64,000 nucleotides of DNA, from contig CM064552.1 in the NCBI GenBank assembly GCA_032716605.1, positions 8,804,023 to 8,868,022 of the forward strand, given 5' to 3'. Every line of letters begins with the position of its first letter. Position 1 is the first letter of the stretch. Shown in pieces: positions 27,313 through 37,180 of this stretch. The notes below the pieces were generated by a model. It was given only the letters and a program-made list of their open reading frames with translations, was not told where the DNA came from and did not search any database. The position numbers were made by a program, and so were the translations under genes. Origin of the DNA: Paralithodes platypus. Taxonomy: Eukaryota; Arthropoda; Malacostraca; Decapoda; Lithodidae.

Positions 27313-30167
27313 CCAGGACCCCTCCACCACACCGGCCCACTTCCCTCCCCTTCCCACCTAACGACCTGCACCTGTCTGACCTTCGTGACTGGTTCTTGTC
27401 ACAGTTTGCATCTTCAGCATTTAACACCACCAGCGGCCCACTCCCCACGATGTCTGGCCCTCCCATGCACATCCACATCAAGCCTGGCGCATCTCCACGT
27501 GCCGTGCACACCCCTGCCCCTATACCACATCATTGGAAGGCCCAGGTCAAAGCAGATCTCGACAGGGACGTCGCACTGGGCATTATTGAGCCTGTCCCCA
27601 TCGGTACCCCTACTACCTGGTGTTCTAGGATGGTGGTGGTCGCCAAGAAAACTGGACAACCCCGCCGTACAGTTGACCTGCAGGCACTCAACCACGCCTG
27701 CCTTCGGGAGACACATCACACCCCGAGGCCATTCAACTTGGCCCAATCCATCCCTGCAGGCACTCGTAAGACGGTCCTAGACGCCTGGAATGGATACCAT
27801 GCTGTTTTACTCGACGAATCCAGCAGGGAGGCTACGACTTTTATCACGGAATTTGGCCGTTACAGGTATATCAGGGCCCCTCAAGGTTACTTGGCAGCTG
27901 GCGACGCCTATACCCGACGCTTCGACGCAATCATACAGGCTGTCCCTCGTAAGGTGAAGTGTGTCGACGACTCCCTTTTGTGGGACTCTTCAGTCGAGGA
28001 GGCATTTTGGCACACTTTTGATTACCTGGCCCTCTGTGCAACCAACGGTGTCACTTTCAACCCTGACAAGTTTACCTTCGCCGCCCCTTCAGTTGACTTC
28101 GCCGGACTCACCATCACAGACACTGGAATTAAGCCATGCACGTCCATGATTAAGGCCATCCGTGACTTTCCCACGCCCACAGACATCACGGGAGCCCGGT
28201 CGTGGTTTGGTCTCGTTGAACAGGTCGCCTGGGCCTTCAGCATCAAACCGGAAATGGCGCCCTTCCGGGAACTTGTGCAGTCCAAAACCCCCTTCCACTG
28301 GGATGAGGCACTCGACCGTACCTTTGCCACATCTAAGGACCACATCACACACCTGGTTGAGGAAGGGGTCTGCTCCTTCGAGATCGGCAGACCCACGTGC
28401 CTCGCCACAGACTGGAGCAAAACCGGCCTTGGCTTCCTCCTACTCCAACAACATTGTTCCTGCCCCACCGCATCTGCCCCCACCTGTTGCAAGGTCGGTT
28501 GGAAACTTGTCTTCGCCGGCTCCCGTTTTACCACACCTGCGGAGTCCCACTACGCACCCGTCGAAGGCGAGGCTTTAGCAGTGGCTGACGCCCTTGACAG
28601 ATGCAGAATGTTTGTCCTGGGCTGCCCTGACCTCGTCGTCGTCGTGGACCACAGACCTCTACTGCACATCCTTAACGACCGGTCCCTTGACAACATACCA
28701 AACCCTCGCCTGTTCAAGATTAAGGAACGTACCCTACGATACCAGTTCATCATTCAACATACGCCTGGCAAATGGCACCGCGGCCCTGACGCTGTCTCCC
28801 GCTACCCGACCAGGCCCTCCGCGGACGCCCATGATGTGCATAGTGCGGCCGCCAGCGAGCTCGATATCCACTCAGTTGCCTTGGCCTCCCTCACCATGCT
28901 CGCCGCCATACCTGACCCAGTTGTATCATGGTCTGACCTTAAATCTGCCGGCCAACAAGACAGCGAGTATACCTCCCTTCTTCAGACCATCCCCGAGGGC
29001 TTCCCGGACTCCAGAGAGGCGACCGCCCCACAACTACGACAGTTCTGGGGTGTTAGAGACCGCCTCACTTCCGTCGACGGGGTAGCCCTCATGGATCAAC
29101 GACCAGTCATCCCCCATCATCTTCGGTCCAGAGTTCTCGAGGCCCTTCACTCAGCTCATCAGGGTATGACTGGCATGAAGGCCCGTGCACGTGCGAGTGT
29201 TTACTGGCCAGGTATTGACAAGGCCCTACGCAACTGCCTGGATACCTGCCACTACTGCCGCGCCCACGCCCCGTCCCAGCCGAAAGAGCCACTCATGTCA
29301 TCTGACCCACCCCAATGGCCATACGACCAGGTAGCCGCCGATTTTTTTCAGCACCAGGGCAAACACTACCTGGTCTACGTCGATCGCTTCTCCAGCAATG
29401 TCCACATCTTCTACCTGCCACCAGGTAAATGTGATGCTCACCACCTCATCTCGGCGTGCCGTACCCTCTTCACCCACTACGGAGCACCCCAGGTACTGGC
29501 GAGCGATGGTGGGCCCCAGTTCACAGCCGGGGACTTCCAAGAATTCCTGGCACATTGGGGTGTGTCACAGCGGGTCAGCTCTGCGTTCTACCCTCAGTCT
29601 AATGGCCGCGCCGAGCTGGCTGTTAAAGCAGCCCGCCGCATCATCGCGGACTGTACATCCCCCACTGGCTCTCTAGACAACAACGCCGCAGCCCGTGCCC
29701 TCCTCCAATACAGGAACACACCCCTCTCGACCATTGACAAGTCACCAGCTCAACTTCTCTTCGGCAGGACCCTACGGGACCACGTCCCCTGCAATCCTGC
29801 ACTTCTCCACCTCCACCCCCACTGGCTTCTCTCGGCCGAAGCTCGTGAGGCAGCCCTTTTTCACCGTAACGCTGCCCTAGCCACATACTATAATGCTTCA
29901 GCCCGGCCTTTATCACCACTCCACGTCGGTGACCGGGTCTCCGTCCAGAACCAGGGGGGCAACAACCCGACACGGTGGAACAAGACTGGCACTGTAGTGG
30001 AGGTGCATCCACACCGCCAGTATACCATCCGGGTGGATGGGTCGGGGCGAGCCACACTCCGCAACCGCCGCTTCCTACGACAGCTTCGTCTACCGCCCTC
30101 CACTCAACCTACACCGCCCGACTCCACCATCGCCTCGTCGGACGCCAATAGGGGGGGGGAGATATAA
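27117..30167 (+). CDS. pol: Retrotransposon Pol: protease end, RT, RNase H, integrase
   Basis: 1016 codons counted from the ATG at 27117, in the -1 frame to gag, with no internal stop. The first 50 residues complete the protease. Reverse transcriptase motif A is DAWNGYHAV (Asp222) and the catalytic CVDDSLL has Asp284-Asp285 (VDD where YVDD or FVDD is usual). RNase H has TDWSKTGLGF (Asp432), EGEALAV (Glu485) and VVDHRPL. Integrase has an HSAH...CHYC zinc finger (His678, His681) and a DD35E core of Asp742, Asp797 (ASDGGPQF) and Glu833 (NGRAELA). A C-terminal GPY/F-like module (VGDRVSVQNQGGNN...TRWNKTGTVVEV) completes it. The order PR-RT-RH-IN places it in Ty3/Gypsy. The stop TAA at 30165-30167 lies in the first bases of the 3' LTR. 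All catalytic residues are present. Confidence 0.95.
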   Translation: MPTTITATDVAGTPYTTDDDIFIIQAQSPLFISISACRALHIIPPDFPTPTLCMAAQTAQPPPTLTRTPPPHRPTSLPFPPNDLHLSDLRDWFLSQFASSAFNTTSGPLPTMSGPPMHIHIKPGASPRAVHTPAPIPHHWKAQVKADLDRDVALGIIEPVPIGTPTTWCSRMVVVAKKTGQPRRTVDLQALNHACLRETHHTPRPFNLAQSIPAGTRKTVLDAWNGYHAVLLDESSREATTFITEFGRYRYIRAPQGYLAAGDAYTRRFDAIIQAVPRKVKCVDDSLLWDSSVEEAFWHTFDYLALCATNGVTFNPDKFTFAAPSVDFAGLTITDTGIKPCTSMIKAIRDFPTPTDITGARSWFGLVEQVAWAFSIKPEMAPFRELVQSKTPFHWDEALDRTFATSKDHITHLVEEGVCSFEIGRPTCLATDWSKTGLGFLLLQQHCSCPTASAPTCCKVGWKLVFAGSRFTTPAESHYAPVEGEALAVADALDRCRMFVLGCPDLVVVVDHRPLLHILNDRSLDNIPNPRLFKIKERTLRYQFIIQHTPGKWHRGPDAVSRYPTRPSADAHDVHSAAASELDIHSVALASLTMLAAIPDPVVSWSDLKSAGQQDSEYTSLLQTIPEGFPDSREATAPQLRQFWGVRDRLTSVDGVALMDQRPVIPHHLRSRVLEALHSAHQGMTGMKARARASVYWPGIDKALRNCLDTCHYCRAHAPSQPKEPLMSSDPPQWPYDQVAADFFQHQGKHYLVYVDRFSSNVHIFYLPPGKCDAHHLISACRTLFTHYGAPQVLASDGGPQFTAGDFQEFLAHWGVSQRVSSAFYPQSNGRAELAVKAARRIIADCTSPTGSLDNNAAARALLQYRNTPLSTIDKSPAQLLFGRTLRDHVPCNPALLHLHPHWLLSAEAREAALFHRNAALATYYNASARPLSPLHVGDRVSVQNQGGNNPTRWNKTGTVVEVHPHRQYTIRVDGSGRATLRNRRFLRQLRLPPSTQPTPPDSTIASSDANRGGEI
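30150..30162 (+). other. Polypurine tract
   Basis: AGGGGGGGGGAGA directly before the 3' LTR, the plus-strand priming site. It also codes for the last residues of Pol. Confidence 0.85.
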
Positions 30168-30385
30168 TAATAATGTATACACCACTATTGTCCAACACCA
30201 TATGGCACCACAGACACTTTAGACTTGCGGGCGCCTCTGGCACCCAGGCCTGTGGAGGCAGCAAGTCCTTCAGTTCACACCAGACTCTCACATAACCAAC
30301 CAGCGTCTCGGCGCTCCTGTACTCAACCCTAGCCAATAAAGGATTGAAGAGTACTGGTGTTATATCTCCATTCATCTTTATTATA
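30163..30385 (+). repeat. 3' LTR (223 bp)
   Basis: Same length and sequence as 24782-25004. Identity of the two LTRs indicates a very recent insertion, since LTRs are identical when inserted and diverge afterwards. Confidence 0.92.
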
Positions 30386-30390
30386 CTTAT
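30386..30390. repeat. 5-bp target-site duplication, right (CTTAT)
   Basis: Matches 24777-24781. Confidence 0.85.
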
Positions 30391-30920
30391 ACTCTCTGAA
30401 AAGATAAGGTCAGAATCAGAAATAATTCAGATTCCACAGAGACCAAATATCAAATGTAAGTGCTGATAAATAAGGGAGAGAGAAATAAATACAGTATATA
30501 TAAATATAAGTAATAGAGAGAAAGCAGATGATAGGAGAAATGATGAGATATGTACACAAATAACTAGCCTCTCTGTTCTAAAGGATCACCGAAGTTACGA
30601 TGTTTATAGAAGAAAACGACGAAATTGTAGTATTTGATGGATAACTGCTTTAGAATTATTGTTTTAATATGCCCGAATGAGACAGAATGCTGCCCGACGT
30701 ATCAGAACCGAGCTCGATCACGGACCGACCACTAAACATTCGGGCACCATTCTGGCAATTGTTAGTGCAGCGGTAAAATTTTGACCCCTCCCCCGAACCA
30801 ACCGCAAATTACCTTACCAGAATGAGGGAGAACATTGCCAGAATATACCCGATCCGCTACGCGAACGCTGCCAGAACACCGTTCGGGCTCCGGTTCGGCT
30901 ATGTGTGAAGGCCCCTTTTA

Positions 30921-30955
30921 TCCTGTACCAATAGACCCCCCCACCCAGAATCAGC
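30921..30955 (-). pseudogene. Trypsin-like protease: remnant of active-site serine exon
   Basis: On the - strand an acceptor (GGCTTCCCCACAG) is followed by codons for ADSGWGGLLVQD. This is where GDSGGPLxxQD is expected in a chymotrypsin-fold serine protease, and it is in phase 0, which fits the preceding exon at 31419-31558. DSG with the nucleophile Ser is kept, but G to A, G to W and P to G changes spoil the oxyanion-hole loop. After the codon for D the sequence runs into the end of the foldback element, where a stop follows within about seven codons. The remaining C-terminal strands are not found. Either this is a pseudogene exon broken by the insertion or a chance look-alike; the neighbour exon argues for the former. 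Confidence 0.55.
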
Positions 30956-31418
30956 CTGTGGGGAAGCCAGAGTATATCCACATAATATTCCTAATGAGAG
31001 CCTTCAATGAAATATTTAACTTGCCAGATCTTTGTAGATGCTTTATTTATCACAAATAAATAAATTAAATAAAATGTGGACATTGCTATAATAGGCTACT
31101 TGTTATAACTCTTTTGTTGTGATTTTTAATATATTGAGTATAATTTTAGACTAGTTTTCCTATATCATGGTGTGTAACAGATACGTTTGGCGGATACCCT
31201 ATATATTTCAGTAAACACATTTATATTCTGTGCTTTTTCTTTTATTGGAAACTAGAGTATTGTACACAGATGATGCTGATTGGTATTTGATGAGTGTTGA
31301 TCAAGTTGAGATATGTTCATTATTTGATATATATTATTGAAACATTTGTTTCCTCTAATAGTCTCTGGTGCATAATAAACATTTAAATCCTCAATCATTA
31401 GTGTAACCCCCTCTTTAC
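30956..31418. other. Intron of the serine-protease remnant
   Basis: AT-rich, nothing else recognised; bounded by the protease splice signals on the - strand. Confidence 0.5.
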
Positions 31419-31558
31419 CTGACAGGAGTCCTTTCCTCCTAGTTCATGTCCCGTACATATATTGTTCTTGGTGATGTAGAAGCCGTAGGTCCTCCAGCAC
31501 TGATTGTTGGAGATCATAGGCACTTGAACCTCGTGTAGGACATTGGAGGTTTCACCAC
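31419..31558 (-). CDS. Exon of a trypsin-like serine protease (S1 family)
   Basis: On the - strand: acceptor TTTCTGGATAG|GT, donor CAG|GTAAAG. Apart from a split first codon it encodes GETSNVLHEVQVPMISNNQC, then WRTYGFYITKNNICTGHELG and GKDSCQ. SNVLxEVxVPxISNxxC, NxICxG and GGKDSCQ are the standard run-up to the GDSGGP serine in S1 proteases, with conserved cysteines. The Asp of KDSC sits at the position that sets trypsin-like specificity for Arg/Lys. No exon with the catalytic His or Asp is visible upstream (31559-33647). The gene is therefore partial or broken; its 3' side has been hit by the foldback element. Confidence 0.85.
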
Positions 31559-32548
31559 CTATCCAGAAACATGCAATTGGTTCAGTAGAAATGCTTTTTG
31601 GTATGATTTTTTATAGGCTACTCTTAGATTTCTTACCACTAAAGGGGACATTGTGCAACCCAAAATTAGTCAGACGTTACACGAAATTGATTTTCGAAAT
31701 TACAGTATATGACCACTGTAGGCTAAATGTAATAGCCTACTTGAATTATGACCCCTTAATTTACTCAATGTTTATTATCTGCAGTAGTAAGGGACCACGG
31801 AAGAAAAAAGGAAAAGGTGACGGTAGTTAGGCCTATTAGGAATAGGACTTATTATTTATTTTGTCATATTCTTTATTTACCACTTAGTACAAGCCCCAAT
31901 AATTTGGGGAACGTTGTTGCTGAAGGCCATGCATCATAATAGACAATGTTCAGAGTTGAGAGTAGGACTTTTTAATGACTGCATTAAAAATAGTCATTCC
32001 TAGAAAACAGTGTTTTCTATGATGATGGGAGATTTAGGAGAATAGAAAACGGAGACATTTGTTTACATCCAAGCCAGCTGATCGGAGCGTGCACATACAT
32101 TTGGTGTTTTAGTTCATTTCAGGGTAATTCACGACAGCTATACGTTTGGTAAAGCACAAGATTACTGTACTGAGAGTGCAGACATTACAAGCACTTCGCC
32201 AGGTATGTGAAGCATCCAAAAATCGCCCTTCCATCTTTGTTTTGCCACTTCTGAAGTTTTTGATGATGATGATGTTGAGGGATAGCCTTAAGTATCGGCC
32301 CCCTCGTTGGTCTTCTTACACCTTCCCCAGTTTTCATTCTTCACTGTAGATGTATTATTTCTTCATCTTCTTACTGGGGTCCTTATTTTCTATAAATTTA
32401 CATGTTTTCCAAAATATATTGTCACTTTTTGTTCTTTCTTTTTCTTTTTTTCTAGTATTAGAACTTTTCTTGTTCACTTTTCTTACTTTCTTTTAAAATA
32501 TTTATAAATTTTTAAGACACTTTAGCTCTCCTAATGTTTCCTGTGTTC
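31559..32548. other. AT-rich stretch, no gene seen
   Basis: Searched for upstream protease exons (TAAHC or DIALL type) on the - strand and saw none. Pyrimidine-rich near 32400-32500. Open frames here have no recognisable content. Confidence 0.5.
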
Positions 32549-33390
32549 TTAATTTTCTGTTCTTTCGTCAAGTTCTTTTATCCTCTTTTCTCTCCTTTTC
32601 CAACATCTATGTAAGTATTGTTTTATCTCTTCGTTTCCTTCTTTCTTGAATAGTAACTCTCCTATAAGTTTTTCAGTGTCTTGGATATATGGCCTGTGTA
32701 ATCTTGTTATTTTTTTCCTAATTTCATTATATTCTTCACATTCCAGGATAAAATGTTCTAAGTTTTCTGTATCTTTTTCACACAGTCTGCATTTTGTATC
32801 CTTCTTAAATCTTTTTCGGTCTTCTAGGTTTAGGGCGTTTGATCTGCATTTTAAAAATGTGACTGAGGCTGCTGTGTTGTCATATACTTCATCTTCTCCC
32901 CCAATTTCTTTTTTTATTTTCTTGTAAATGTTTAGACTTGTTTTTGATTCCATGTCTTTTTGCCACATTTGTGTATCCCATTCATAGATCTTCTTACACA
33001 GTTCTGTCTTTGTCATCCTGCTCAGTTTTGTTCTATTTATGTTTAGCTCCTTTAGACACCTATTGCATTCTTATACCCATTTATTATTATTCTCCTCTAA
33101 TCCTTCTTCAATTATTTCATATAGCATTCTATTTCCATTCCCGTTCATTATGCCTTGTAAGTATTGTAGTCTTGATCTCATTAGTTTTGATTCTAACAGG
33201 GATGCTCCTACTTCTCCTCGAAGACAGCTAATTGGGGTTCCTTTAGATCCACCCAATATCATCCTATAAACAGAATTTTCTATTCGTTGTAGTTTTTTTC
33301 TTTCTTCTTTGTTGTACTCCAGATTGATGGGTCTATAATTGGGCCTTGTAATTGGGGTTGGGTGTGACAGGGATCTGCCTTGTATGGGCC
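32549..33390 (-). pseudogene. 5'-truncated LINE, C-terminal coding fragment
   Basis: On the - strand the segment 33390-33071 reads LQRIENSVYRMILGG, then CLRGEVGASLLESKLMRSRL. After a frame break near 33050 a 155-codon frame (33016-32549) continues MTKTELCKKIYEWDTQMWQK and a zinc-knuckle-like CRLCEKDTENLEHFILEC before the stop. This is the post-RT region of a non-LTR retrotransposon distinct from the one in intron 10. The RT domain is absent and the frame is broken, so it is dead. Confidence 0.75.
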
Positions 33391-33648
33391 GATTGTCTTT
33401 TTGCAGACTCCCATTTTCTTAGGCCTAGGCTATGTAGCTTAGTCTTTAAAATAAAAAAATACAGGTAACAGGAATGTTAGGTTAAATAGGCCTAGGCTTG
33501 GCATAGGCTATAGCCTAGGTTAGGCTAGCCTAGACTAAAATCCAAAGGTACCGGTAGGTTACGAAACAAAATTTACGATAAAAATATATTAGGCTATACC
33601 TATAGCCTAGGCTAGCCTAGGCCTATTCCCACAAGTAGACTAGATTCA
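33391..33648. repeat. TAGGCCTA-rich repeat left of the array
   Basis: Many copies of TAGGCCTAGGCT/AGCCTAGGCTA in both orientations between 33420 and 33630, able to form many small hairpins. The tandem array starts abruptly at 33649. Confidence 0.7.
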
Positions 33649-35598
33649 ATCCTGGTCAGGATACCTCTCTCCCAACCAATGATTAGAGTGTTCAAGATCT
33701 GTATGTGGTATCCCAGGTTCGAATCCCGGGACGATCACATGCTTTCATTAATTTCATTGGGGGGTGTTTGGTGTTCAGAATGGAATTAATAAGAAAATAA
33801 AAAAATTAGTGTGAGGAATTGAAGGGACAACAGAGTAGCCTGGCAGCGTTGAGAGCCGTGTCATCCCCGCGGCCTTGGCTACCCTCCACGCGGGTTGATA
33901 CTCCACACACCGCGTACTCTGAAATATGTAAACAAAGACATATGTCATATACTGTACATGCACACTCACACACATTCTATAAAGCAATCACATGCTCAGG
34001 TTTGCATACTGTGTGCCCTACTACATCAGTCAATCCATTAACCCCAATGCCTCTGGGGAGAAGTCAATACACACAAGCCAATTCTCACCTTGGAGTGATC
34101 ATAAAAGGCCCTATAGGGCATGACAACATGGTTAGTTTAACTCTTAAAGTGAGGTAGACACGTTTTTTAAACATCCACCAGTGCGGGACATTTATATTTA
34201 TTTTTAGTAAGCGTTGTTTCCACATAGCGATTTTGATAAGTTAATTTGACTTTATATTGTCTTTGTCCCAGATTTGGTTTGTTTAGTTTGCAAGTTTTAC
34301 ATTTTAATAGGTCAATTCGGACAAAATTTTAAATGTTTACCATATAAAGCAGTATTACTGCATCATATGCGTATGTTTTACATTTATAATGAGCATGTGA
34401 ACATTGAAGAACCAGAAAATAGGTGTAAAAAGCAAATATCTAATGAAGAAATGAATAATTGCGACGGGAGAGGTAACGAACGCATATGAGGGAGCGCGAC
34501 ATAGATGTGCTCTTTCGGACGTCTCGCGAGACACTGGTGAGTCTAGTAGTTTCTCGTGCATATATGAGGGTGGAGGGAGGTAGGGGGAGTATAGAGGAGG
34601 GTATGTTTATATGTATGCATATACTCAAGTACATACCCCATTGCTGGAGGTTGCCAACTCAAGACAGAGCCCGAACGGAAACCTTTAAAGTTCTAATTCT
34701 TAGCGTCCAGGACCACTTTCGTGTTCCCTCGCCCATTTGTCTGTCTCGTTGAGTAGGCGAGGTGACTGGACGTATTTCAGGCAAGAGTTAGGAAGTAAGG
34801 CACGAATTGGGAGCAAAAAAGTAGAATAAAGGAAGAGAGGGGAAGTGGGGGAGAAAGGGGGCGAGGTGGTGGTAAGGAGACATACCACCCAGTCACATAT
34901 TGCTTCCATTTCACCGGCACTGGATCATTTATGATTTTATTTATTTTTTTTTATTTTTTTTTTATTTTATTTTTTATGCGCCATCTTCCGGAAGAAACGT
35001 CGCATTTGCCCAGTAAAATATTCCAGAAGGAATGTCGTTGTTCTTGGGTTAAAGGAAACGAAGGTTTGCTAGTAAATTCATGACATGATTTCAGTTACCT
35101 CCATATAATATTTTATTGTAGTATCTATGTTACTCAGATCTCGATTATTGCACTTTGGTATTATAATAGGAGCATATAGGAAGCACTATTTTGATTTTGG
35201 TTTGATTTCAAGTATATTTGGGTATCAAAACGATTTTTTGAAAATGGGGCAAATTTTTTAGAGGGTCGAAATTTTAACCCATTTTGCAACTTCGCACTTC
35301 TCTCAACGTATGGGGACTACAGGGTCATCCTTCATACACGAATCAGCCCCACCATTGCCATCCATAACCTCAGAGTCCCAGCACCCTCAGGACGAATTTA
35401 GTATTTTTTTTTCATTTTTAAAGTAAGATTAACTTAAAACCTCTACTTATTTTTGTATTAAATTATTTAAAAATACTAATTACCTTTCAATATCTATCAT
35501 TTACTAACACAATATTAAGGGATCCTTATATTATTTTTAGAAATTTTCATTAAGTCTTAAGTCTTTTGGTTTGGGAGATATTTGAGGTCAAAGTCGAC

Positions 35599-35880
35599 GT
35601 GCGGTACCCGTCTTGCATCTCAATCCCACCCCTACTCTGTGCAACTCTCCAACCCAAGAGTGAAACGTTACTCTCAAACTTTCTTCTACTCAACAGCTGA
35701 GCTCTGGAACTCTCTCCCAGAATCAGTCTTTCCCTCTTCCTATGACTTAAATTGCTTCAAACTCTGTGTGTCCAGGCATTTTGGCTCGAACGTCCCTTGA
35801 TTTTGGCCCTGTCACTCTTTCAACTATGGGGGAGGCACTCGCTATAGGCAGTTATGCCTTTTGCCTCCCTCAATCACATA
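35599..35880 (+). pseudogene. 5'-truncated LINE tail in array unit 1 (type copy for all units)
   Basis: From ACGTGCGGTACCCGTCTTG to CCCTCAATCACATAG the sequence matches the last 280 bp of the intron-10 LINE (15262-14982, - strand). It covers the last 67 codons (ending [15 protein letters not shown]) plus the 3' untranslated part. An A-rich tail follows (AAAAAGAAAAAGAAATA), as expected for target-primed insertion. The same fragment is at 39032, 42472, 45897, 49237, 52651, 56051, 59383 and 62799. Identical truncation in all units shows one ancestral insertion that was then amplified with the array. Confidence 0.92.
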
Positions 35881-36002
35881 GAAAAAGAAAAAGAAATATA
35901 CCGTTCCTTATCTGAATCTAATATTAGCCAGGTAACAGAAAAAGAAATGCGTAATCAGATCTTGAAAGTTTTAAGTGATCTGGGAACTCTCCGGCCAAGG
36001 TT

Positions 36003-36390
36003 ATAATATCAGAAAATCATCATACCAATCAGAAAAACACCACAACAATCAGAAAAACATCCCAACAATCAGAAAAAACATCACAATAATCGGAAAAACA
36101 TCAAAACAATCGGAAAAACAAAACAACAATTGGAAAAACATCACAACAATCGGAAAAACATTACAACAATCGGAAAACATTACAACAATCAAAAAACATC
36201 ACACCAATCAGAAAAAAACATCACAACAATCGGAAAAACATTACAACAATCAGAAAACATCACACCAATCAGAAAAAAACATCACAACAATCGGAAAAAC
36301 ATTACAACAATCAGAAAAAAACATCACAACAATCAGAAAAAAACATCACAACAATCAGAAAAAAACATTAACAACAGTCAGAAATACAGC
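36003..36390 (+). repeat. 20-21-bp minisatellite, unit 1 copy
   Basis: Repeats of ATCACAACAATCGGAAAAAC with ATTACAACAATCAG and ATCACACCAATCAG variants and runs of 5-7 A. Counterparts follow each LINE tail (about 39440, 42885, 46305, 49650, 53060, 56460, 59795 and 63205). The Lys/His/Asn-rich frames across it are repeat artefacts. Confidence 0.93.
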
Positions 36391-36465
36391 TGATTGCAAA
36401 CATCCCTCTGTGAAGGTACCTATTTTTACCATGGTTCGTGGAGTGTACTGTAGATGAGTGTAGTG

Positions 36466-36511
<46 letters not shown>

Positions 36512-36788
36512 GTGTAGACCTCTGTGCATATAATATAGACCTGTGTGTTGTGTATGGATATTTGTGTGTGTGTGTGTGTTTTTTATTTATTTTTCCTATA
36601 ATGTAGGACATATTTACAACAGTCTTTTATCATACAAATCAAGACATCATGGAAAAAAATAGCTAAGTAAAACACTATATATCGTTCTTCTTTTATTAAC
36701 ATTAACTTAACTGACTCTTTAGTTTGTAAGCAGTAACTAATTATAGAGGGAGTTTACAGGCAGTTTTAGACACATTTTGGAGTGACAA

Positions 36789-37012
36789 TTTAAGGGGCGA
36801 CTTTAGTTTGCTTCCTAGACCTCCATCAAGCTTTAAAAAAATAACCCCAAAACCCCCCTTCGATATAAATGTTTACATTTTTCGGTAGAAAAATGGCCCG
36901 GCCGAAGGCCGATTCCTTCAAAATTACAGGCTCGCTATCGCTCGCCAGCAAAATTTGTACACCTAAATGGCACGAAAGGTCTGAAAATTCAGAGGTTATA
37001 GCTTCCCTTATA
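36789..37012 (-). mobile_element. TTAA/GGGGAG MITE, truncated copy inside array unit (type copy)
   Basis: Starts TTAAGGGGCGACTTTAG, then GCTTCCTAGACCTCCATCA, CGGTAGAAAAATGGCCCGGC, GGCTCGCTATCGCTCGCCAG and CCTAAATGGCACGAAAGG. It stops before the second terminal repeat. The same truncated copy occurs in every unit, so it too predates amplification. Confidence 0.82.
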
Positions 37013-37022
37013 TCCCCATATG

Positions 37023-37180
37023 GACGAGTGGTTACGATGCCCGACTCTCCCAAATATACCTGGAGTGGGTGGGTCCGAATCCTGGTCAGGATACCTCTCT
37101 CCCAACCAATGATTAGAGTGTTCAAGATCTGTATGTGGTATCCCAGGTTCGAATCCCGGGACGATCACATGCTTTCATTA
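37023..37180 (+). mobile_element. tRNA-like segment with two B-box-like motifs (type copy)
   Basis: CATATGGACGAGTGGTTACG looks like an A box region. GGGTCCGAATCCTGG about 45 nt later is B-box-like. A second, better B box, AGGTTCGAATCCCGGG, follows at 37146-37161. The acceptor arms do not pair convincingly, so this is a SINE-type remnant and not a tRNA gene. Repeated once per unit. Confidence 0.6.

Larger units (their letters stand above)
23704..30920. mobile_element. Long foldback DNA element, split by the LTR retrotransposon
   Basis: The outer ends are AAAGGGCCCTTCACACATAG (about 23705) and, inverted, CTATGTGTGAAGGCCCCTTT (to about 30919). Similarity continues inward. ACCGGAGCCC faces GGGCTCCGGT. 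CATCGTAACCTCGCTGA near 24207 corresponds to the inverse of 30580-30602. ATCTGCTTTCTCTCTCTC-TATTACTTATATT near 24298 faces the inverse of 30496-30534, and CTCCCTTATTTATCAGC near 24366 faces 30462-30480. Arms are therefore at least 500 bp. Without the retrotransposon the element is about 1.6 kb. The GGGCCCTTCACAC-type terminus recalls PIF/Harbinger-like ends, but the target duplication (TA or TAA/TTA) is not clean. Confidence 0.8.
33649..37078 (+). repeat. Array unit 1
   Basis: Begins in mid tRNA-like segment at the array edge. LINE tail 35599-35880 keeps TRLASQSH and WNSLPESV. The minisatellite at about 36010-36385 is the longest class (about 19 copies). One (TG)n block at 36471-36510. The MITE part starts at TTAA 36789. 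With unit 2 it forms the diverged left-hand subfamily. Confidence 0.9.

Noticed and set aside
27188..30103. Numerous - strand and alternate-frame open frames over gag-pol
   Set aside because: Shadows of a GC-rich coding region; none has recognisable domains.
35975..36457. 160-residue Lys/His/Asn/Gln-rich frame and its counterparts in all units
   Set aside because: It crosses the 20-bp minisatellite, whose period is not a multiple of three; frame and length change from unit to unit.
37023..37180. Functional tRNA gene in each array unit
   Set aside because: B-box matches are good but acceptor and anticodon arms do not pair; treated as SINE-like.
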